From NCBI GenBank assembly GCA_963791235.1, contig CAWBRW010000024.1, positions 3,542 to 67,541 of the forward strand: DNA of 64,000 nucleotides, written 5' to 3'. Source of the DNA: JALORV01 sp963791235 (GTDB lineage: Bacteria > Pseudomonadota > Gammaproteobacteria > Burkholderiales > Burkholderiaceae_F). A program made the position numbers and the translations under genes. Positions 59,601-64,000 of the stretch are shown one piece after another. The notes under the pieces were generated by a model. That model was not told the DNA's origin. It was given only the letters and a program-made list of their open reading frames with translations, and ran no database searches. Every line of letters starts with the position of its first letter. The stretch's first letter is position 1.

Positions 59601-60877
59601 CGCGCAGATAGCCGACGTAGAGCGGCTGTTCCGGCGTGTCGACGCGGGTCACGGCCATTTCAATCGGGAACTCGGTGCCGTCGGCGCGCAGCGCGCTCAT
59701 CTCGACACGCCGGCCCAGCAGCGGCGATTGATCGCTGAATTTCATGCGTTCAAGGCCGGCACGATGCGCATCCCGGTGCTGCGCGGGAATCACGACGTCG
59801 GCGATCTGACGGCCGATGACGTCCTCGCGGCGGTGTCCGAAGCAGGCCTCCGCCGCCGGGTTGAACTCGACCAGCCTGCCTTCGGTGTCGATGACCAGCA
59901 CGCAATCAAGCGCCGCCTCGACCGTGGCCCGGAGACGCGCCTCGCTTGCACGCAGAGCTCCCTCGGCGCGCTTGCGGTCAGTGATCTCTCGAGTAAAGGC
60001 GAGGACCCGGCGCTTGCCGCCGATCGTCGCCGCCTTCAGCATGACCTCGTCCCAGTGCAGGCTGCCGTCGCGGTTGCGGCGGTGCCATTCGAACCGCACC
60101 ACCTGTCCGTGTCGCGCAGTGTCGAGGTAATGCAAGGCAGTGTCGCGCGTGTAGGGCGGCACATTCGAGCTGAACTGCTCGACCTCCAGTTTCAGCATCT
60201 CGTCACGCGGCCAGCCGTACACGCGACAGGCGGTCGGGTTGACATCGACGATGGCGCCGGTGTCCCAGTCATGCACGAAGATGGCGTCCTCTGCCGACTC
60301 GAAGATGGCGCGATAACTCGTCTCCGAATCCGCCAGCGCCGCTTCGGCGCGCAGGCGCTCCATTTCGGCCGCCGCCCGTACCGCGAAGATCTTGAGCAGC
60401 GCCTCGGTCAACTCCTGGTTCGCGATCGGCTTGCGATCGAGCGCAACGATGATGCCGAGTTGCTCGCCGGCGCCGTTGAGGATCGAGTAGCCGGCATACG
60501 CGTCGAAACCCTGCGCCGAGAACAGCGTCCCGGGCGAGAACTCTGGATTCACTCCGTGCGAGACGAAGCGCGACGCCCGCCCGACGATGTGCCGGCACGG
60601 CGTCAGCGGAGACGTCGTACTCGACATTGCGCAGCAGCCGACCTTCGAACACCAGCGCCAGCGTCCGCATCTTGACCTTCGAACTGTCGACGAACTCGGC
60701 GATCAGTGCGGCCTCGGTGCCCAGTACGCGGGCGAGCCCGAGCGCCAGATCCGCGAAGACGCGTCCCGGCTCGGCGCCCGACACGGCCAGCGCGGCTGCG
60801 GTCGTGCGCGCCAGCACTTCGCGCAACTGAGTCGTCGCCCTGCGGCGCACCGGCAGCCGGCGGCGTCGGTGCGGCAA
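56618..60877 (-). CDS. Giant GAF/PAS histidine kinase with receiver and cupin C-terminus (five frameshifts)
   Basis: From a TTG at 60877 the domains are: GAF (residues 20-170), six PAS domains, HisKA ('LRQAQKMEAIGQLTGGIAHDFNNILASVMGY'), ATPase ('HQVLLNLAINARDAMPDGGALRI', 'GIDPGLLERIFDPFFSTK', 'GSGMGLSMVHGIVHEHGGHVIVES'), a receiver ('RVLLVDDEPSVLAVMRETLLSWG', Asp in 'LLVTDYAMPGVTG', Lys in 'AVLKKPIEREEL') and a cupin-like domain ('DANEVLDLHRHPFALKALMVQGELWLTRGDQ'). The receiver runs into the cupin without a stop. Shifts lie near 60605, 58357, 57960, 57610 and 57085. No membrane helix, so it is cytosolic. An OmpR-type gene is just upstream. Confidence 0.85.
58420..59600 (-). repeat. Tandem near-identical PAS-coding repeats
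   Basis: The word 'cgcggtactgctcctcgctgg' (linker S-E-E-Q-Y-R-A-I-F) begins at about 58430, 58801, 59172 and, slightly changed, 59541. The period is about 370 bases. Each unit codes one PAS domain plus its PAC tail. This points to recent in-frame duplication. Confidence 0.75.
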
Positions 60878-61053
60878 TGGATCGGATCAGTCAGCAGAAT
60901 TGCGGAGGCGTCGTTCGGCGTCGATCGGGGTCGGGCGAGCCGGTGTTGGCCTGAAGCGGATTGCTATGTGTAGGCAGGAGCCGCGCGATGGCCTGCAGCT
61001 GTTACACGACTGAAACACAGCGATACGCGCGATACCGGAGCCGCTCGGGCGAT

Positions 61054-61768
61054 TCAGTCGATCGGCGGCACGAACATGTAGCCGGCCCCCCGGATCGTCT
61101 GGATCGCGAGCGGGTTGTCGGGATCGACTTCGACCTTGCGCCGCAGACGGGCGATGCGGATGTCGATCGAGCGGTCGAATGGCTCCCATTCGCGGTTGCG
61201 CGTCAGCGTCAGGAGCCGATCGCGTGTCAGGACCTTGTTCGGGTGCTCGACGAACGTCTTCAGCAGGTCGAATTCCATCGCCGTGATCGAAATGTCGGTG
61301 CCGTCGGCATCGAGCAGGCGGCGGGCGTCGAGATCGAGCGTGCAGCGGCCGATGCGCGGCCTCGTGCGTTCGGTGGCCTGTACTCGGGGCGGCCTCGCCA
61401 TGCAGCCGCCGCAGCACGCTCTTCAGCCGCGCCCGCAGCTCGCGCGGATCGAACGGCTTGGCAACGTAGTCGTCCGCGCCCATTTCGAGACCGACGACGC
61501 GATCGACGACGCCGTCGGCAGCCGTGACCATGATGATGCCCGACCCGGTGATCGCTCGCGCAGAAAGCGCGCCAGCGACAGCCCGTCCTCGCCGGGCAGT
61601 CCGACGTCGAGCAGCACGACATCGGGAACCTGCCGTTCGAGGGCGGCACGCATCTCCGTGCCATTGGCGGCGGCCGACGACGTCGTAGTCGTGCGTGCCG
61701 AGGTAGTCGACGAGCATGCGACGCACGTCGGCATCGTCGTCGACCACCAGTATTCGGGCACTTGACAC
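61054..61768 (-). CDS. OmpR-family response regulator (frameshifted)
   Basis: The receiver begins 'SSARILVVDDDADVRRMLVDYLGTHDYDV', with the phosphorylated Asp in 'DVVLLDVGLPGEDGLSLARFLRER', then 'GIIMVTAADGVVDRVVGLEMGADDYVAKPFDPRELRARLKSVLRR'. The DNA-binding winged helix is 'CTLDLDARRLLDADGTDISITAMEFDLLKTFVEHPNKVLTRDRLLTLTRNREWEPFDRSIDIRIARLRRKVE'. These lie in three frames, with shifts near 61675, 61560 and 61390. The GTG at 61768 is the start. The kinase gene follows 176 bases downstream on the same strand, so they probably form a pair. Confidence 0.85.
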
Positions 61769-61965
61769 GTCTCGGCCTGCTTTCGGGTTCGCTCGGCGCA
61801 AATTATAGAAACGCAAACCGACGCAGCACCATACCTCATGCCGACCGCCGTAACCGAGCGATACACAACGATGCACGAACTGAAAGGCTCGCGAATACAC
61901 CCGCTGCCTAGAGTGCCGGCCATCGAACACGCCGGCGTCAAACCGGAACCACTGGGAGAGTGAAG

Positions 61966-62529
61966 ATGAGCCAGCACACGAGTGCAACTGCAGCAAAGGC
62001 CACGCCGCCCTGCCGCTGATCATCCGTGGGCCGCATCAAGCGCAGCTACTCCGTCGCGGAGCGCGCTGCGCAGGCCAGCAACGATGCCGCAGTACAAGGC
62101 GACCGCCACCAGCGACGAGCTCGACGGCCTGGGCGCGCCGTGCGGCCGCGTCCAACGGATTCGGCGATGCAGCAACCAGCTCGCACCGCCGGTGTCGCCG
62201 GCTCCCGACGCGATGCAGCTCGCCGTCGCAGTCCGCGCCGAGCGCCACGCCGCGCTCGCCGAGATCATCGCGACCCTGCTGACGGCCATGAGCGATGCCA
62301 TCCGCGGCGTCATCGTCCGCTGGACGCAGATCCGCAGCGAGCGCGCGACCTACCGCGCGCTCCGCGCACTGGATACGCGCACGCTGCACGACCTCGGCCT
62401 CGACGCGAGCGAGACTGCGATCGGTGGCGGCGGAGATCGCCGGCGAGTCCGATCCGCACCCGCGTGCACGCGCTGTGCACGCTCAAGTTCCTGGCATCTG
62501 ATCCTGCCCACTTCTCACCTCCACCCTGA
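61966..62529 (+). CDS. DUF1127-containing protein (frameshifted)
   Basis: ATG 61966 follows GGGAGAG. The first codons give 'MSQHTSATAAKATPP'. After shifts near 62010, 62130 and 62420-62455, the other frames give 'LAEIIATLLTAMSDAIRGVIVRWTQIRSERATYRALRALDTRTLHDLGLDASE', 'SVAAEIAGES' and 'TRVHALCTLKFLASDPAHFSPPP'. The A-L-x-x-L-(D/S)-x-x-x-L-x-D-(L/I)-G-L motif is DUF1127. Such small proteins are regulators, in some species RNA-binding. It leads the plus-strand unit and is divergent from the two-component pair. Confidence 0.65.
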
Positions 62530-62546
62530 ACGCAAGGAGCAACACC

Positions 62547-63542
62547 ATGGAAGCAGTTGCAGAAGCCGTCGTCGAATCGACGCCGTTGCCGACCTGCCGA
62601 TCGCCGCGAGTGACGAACGAGCCAGGGACCGTTACGCCAAGACCATCGAGGTCTCAAAGCGCATCCGCTGGGACATCGACCGCGACGTGATCCGCGGCCG
62701 CGCTTTCGACTTCGGCAAGAAGTTCCTGCCGGACGGCCTGTCCAAGCTCAACGAGCTCGCCTTCATCACGCCTGCTGAACATCGCTTTCTGAGCCAGATC
62801 CAGGGTCGCACCTACGCGAACATCTTTGGCCTGGTCGAGCGCTTCATCGGCGCCAAGGTCCTCGAGATCAGCAAGGAACACTGGCTGGGCGACCAGGTCG
62901 CGCTCGAGGCGCTGGTCCGCTTCACCGACGAGGAACTGAAGCACCAGGAGATGTTCCGACGGCTCGACGCATGGCGGCCGAGGGCATGCCCGCCGGCTAC
63001 GGTTCATGCCACAGCCCAACGACGTGGCGAGCGTCGGTGCTGGGCAAGTCGACCTGGGCGGTGCTCGGCCTGACACTCGACATCGAGCTGTTCACGCAGG
63101 CGCACTACCGCGCCAGCATCGACCCCGATCCCGAGCTGTCGGCACTGTGGAAGGACGTCTTCCTGTTCCACTGGAAGGAAGAGTCGCAGCACGCGATCCT
63201 CGACGAACTGGAGTGGAAGCGCGAAGACGCCCGGCTGACCGCGGCCGAGCGCGACCAGGCGGTGAACGACCTGATCGACTGGTGGCGGCTGTCGACGGCA
63301 TCGTCCAGGCGCAGGCCCAGGCCGACACCGAGTACTTCCTGCTGCAGGCCGGTCGCTCGTTCACGACGCGCAGCAGCAGGCCCGATCCACGCCACGATGC
63401 TCGAGGCCTATCGCTGGCAGTACATCTTCTCCGGCGTGCAGGATCCGCGCTTCCTCGAAGTGCTGGGCTCGATGATCACGCCGAGCAGGGTGCGCGCATC
63501 CATGCGGCGCTGGCGTCGATCGGTCCGGTCGCCGCGCACTGA
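62547..63542 (+). CDS. Ferritin-like diiron-type protein (frameshifted)
   Basis: About 325 residues: 'RDRYAKTIEVSKRIRWDIDRDVIRGRAFDFGKKFLPDGLSKLNELAFITPAEHRFLSQIQGRTYANIFGLVERFIGAKVLEISKEHWLGDQVALEALVRFTDEELKHQEMFRRLD', then 'VLGKSTWAVLGLTLDIELFTQAHYRASIDPDPELSALWKDVFLFHWKEESQHAILDELEW', then 'ATMLEAYRWQYIFSGVQDPRFLEVLGSMI'. The E-E-L-K-H-Q and E-E-S-Q-H-A pairs are E-x2-H-type diiron ligands. Shifts lie near 62575, 62970, 63035, 63285 and 63375-63490. A conserved but uncharacterised family; possibly an oxygenase or an iron-binding protein. The methyltransferase follows after nine bases. Confidence 0.65.
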
Positions 63543-63551
63543 GGTCAAGCC

Positions 63552-64000
63552 ATGAGCCTCGCCTGCCTGGCCGATTTCGATTCCGTGAGTCTGCGGCGCC
63601 ACGTTGTCGAGATGTACGAACGTGTCGCCGATACGCCCGCCGACTATTTCCACTTCAACGTCGGCGCTGACTACGCGGTCCGGCACCTCGGCTACGACCG
63701 CACGGAACTGGAATCCGTGCCGGCGTGGGCGACATCCCGCTTCGCGGGCGTCGGCAATCCGTTTGCCGCGGGCGAGATCCCGGCCGGCGCCACCGTCGTG
63801 GATCACGCCTGCGGCGCGGGTACCGATCTCCTGATCGCGGCACGCCGCGCCGGAGCCATGGGGCATGCCATCGGGGTCGACGTCACTCCGGCAATGCAAC
63901 GGGCGGCCCGTCGCGCTGCGTTCGAGAGCGGCCTGCCAGCCCGCATCGAGGTGCGCGCCGGCTCGTTCGACGCCTTGCCGTTAGCCGATGCCAGCGTGGA
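63552..64000 (+). CDS. SAM-dependent methyltransferase, 3' end outside the window
   Basis: ATG 63552 opens a frame that runs to the window end (149 codons visible). After a helical N-terminus ('LRRHVVEMYERVADTPADYFHFNVGADYAVRHLGYDRTELESVP') the class I motif I is 'GATVVDHACGAGTDLLIAARRAG', then 'GVDVTPAMQRAARRAAFESGLP' and 'ALPLADASVD'. The layout resembles ArsM-type and other small-molecule methyltransferases, though the diagnostic C-terminal cysteines are not in view. It is in an operon with the diiron protein. Confidence 0.85.
   Translation, partial: MSLACLADFDSVSLRRHVVEMYERVADTPADYFHFNVGADYAVRHLGYDRTELESVPAWATSRFAGVGNPFAAGEIPAGATVVDHACGAGTDLLIAARRAGAMGHAIGVDVTPAMQRAARRAAFESGLPARIEVRAGSFDALPLADASV

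Overview
The window is GC-rich Gram-negative DNA. Lipoproteins with a lipobox, a PEP-CTERM protein, DUF4124, AsmA, DUF4142 and DUF2383 proteins, many PAS sensor kinases and a sigma-54 paralogue suggest a soil or freshwater Betaproteobacterium (Burkholderiales or Rhodocyclales type) or a Xanthomonadales/Steroidobacterales-like Gammaproteobacterium. Nothing seen fixes the genus. No tRNA, rRNA or CRISPR array was seen.

Layout. (1) Positions 1-22,000 are accessory. Small secreted or membrane proteins of unknown role lie mostly on the minus strand, separated by non-coding debris. Among them are an attC-like recombination site with a stop codon inside it, a divergent DUF1326/DUF2182 pair, a TetR/MDR dehydrogenase/SDR locus with two palindromic operators, three RelE/HigB-type toxin-antitoxin operons each preceded by its own inverted repeat, a minimal tyrosine recombinase, a group II intron, an IS110 (IS1111-type) element and a kelch-repeat lipoprotein. 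(2) Positions 22,100-43,450 form a coherent envelope and stress island: DUF4142, DUF2383, two GT4 glycosyltransferases, DUF2334, PAP2, low-affinity iron permease, cardiolipin synthase, AI-2E transporter, YihY, an NtrC-like regulator, BON lipoprotein, hemerythrin, GalU, an RpoN paralogue, glycine-zipper lipoprotein, PPOX-fold protein, AsmA, SDR, GlsB and a Q/N/G/R-rich repeat protein. Almost every transcription unit in it has a -24/-12 (sigma-54) promoter match at a sensible distance, several as divergent pairs, including one ahead of rpoN itself. The resident NtrC-like regulator has lost the GAFTGA loop and the Walker B acidic residues. (3) Positions 43,500-56,600 hold a DapA-family lyase, a PEP-CTERM protein, a 1,031-residue hybrid kinase, a secreted M6 metalloprotease, a phospholipase-D-fold lipoprotein, a DUF5329 protein and a two-domain kinase/ATPase. 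(4) Positions 56,600-64,000 hold an OmpR-type regulator and a giant GAF/PAS kinase ending in receiver plus cupin domains, divergent from a DUF1127 protein, a ferritin-like diiron protein and a methyltransferase cut by the window end.

Quality caveat. At least thirteen genes carry single-base or dinucleotide shifts with intact conserved sequence on both sides, while the longest other genes are clean. Most of these look like consensus errors rather than true pseudogenes. They are annotated as one gene each, with the shift positions stated.
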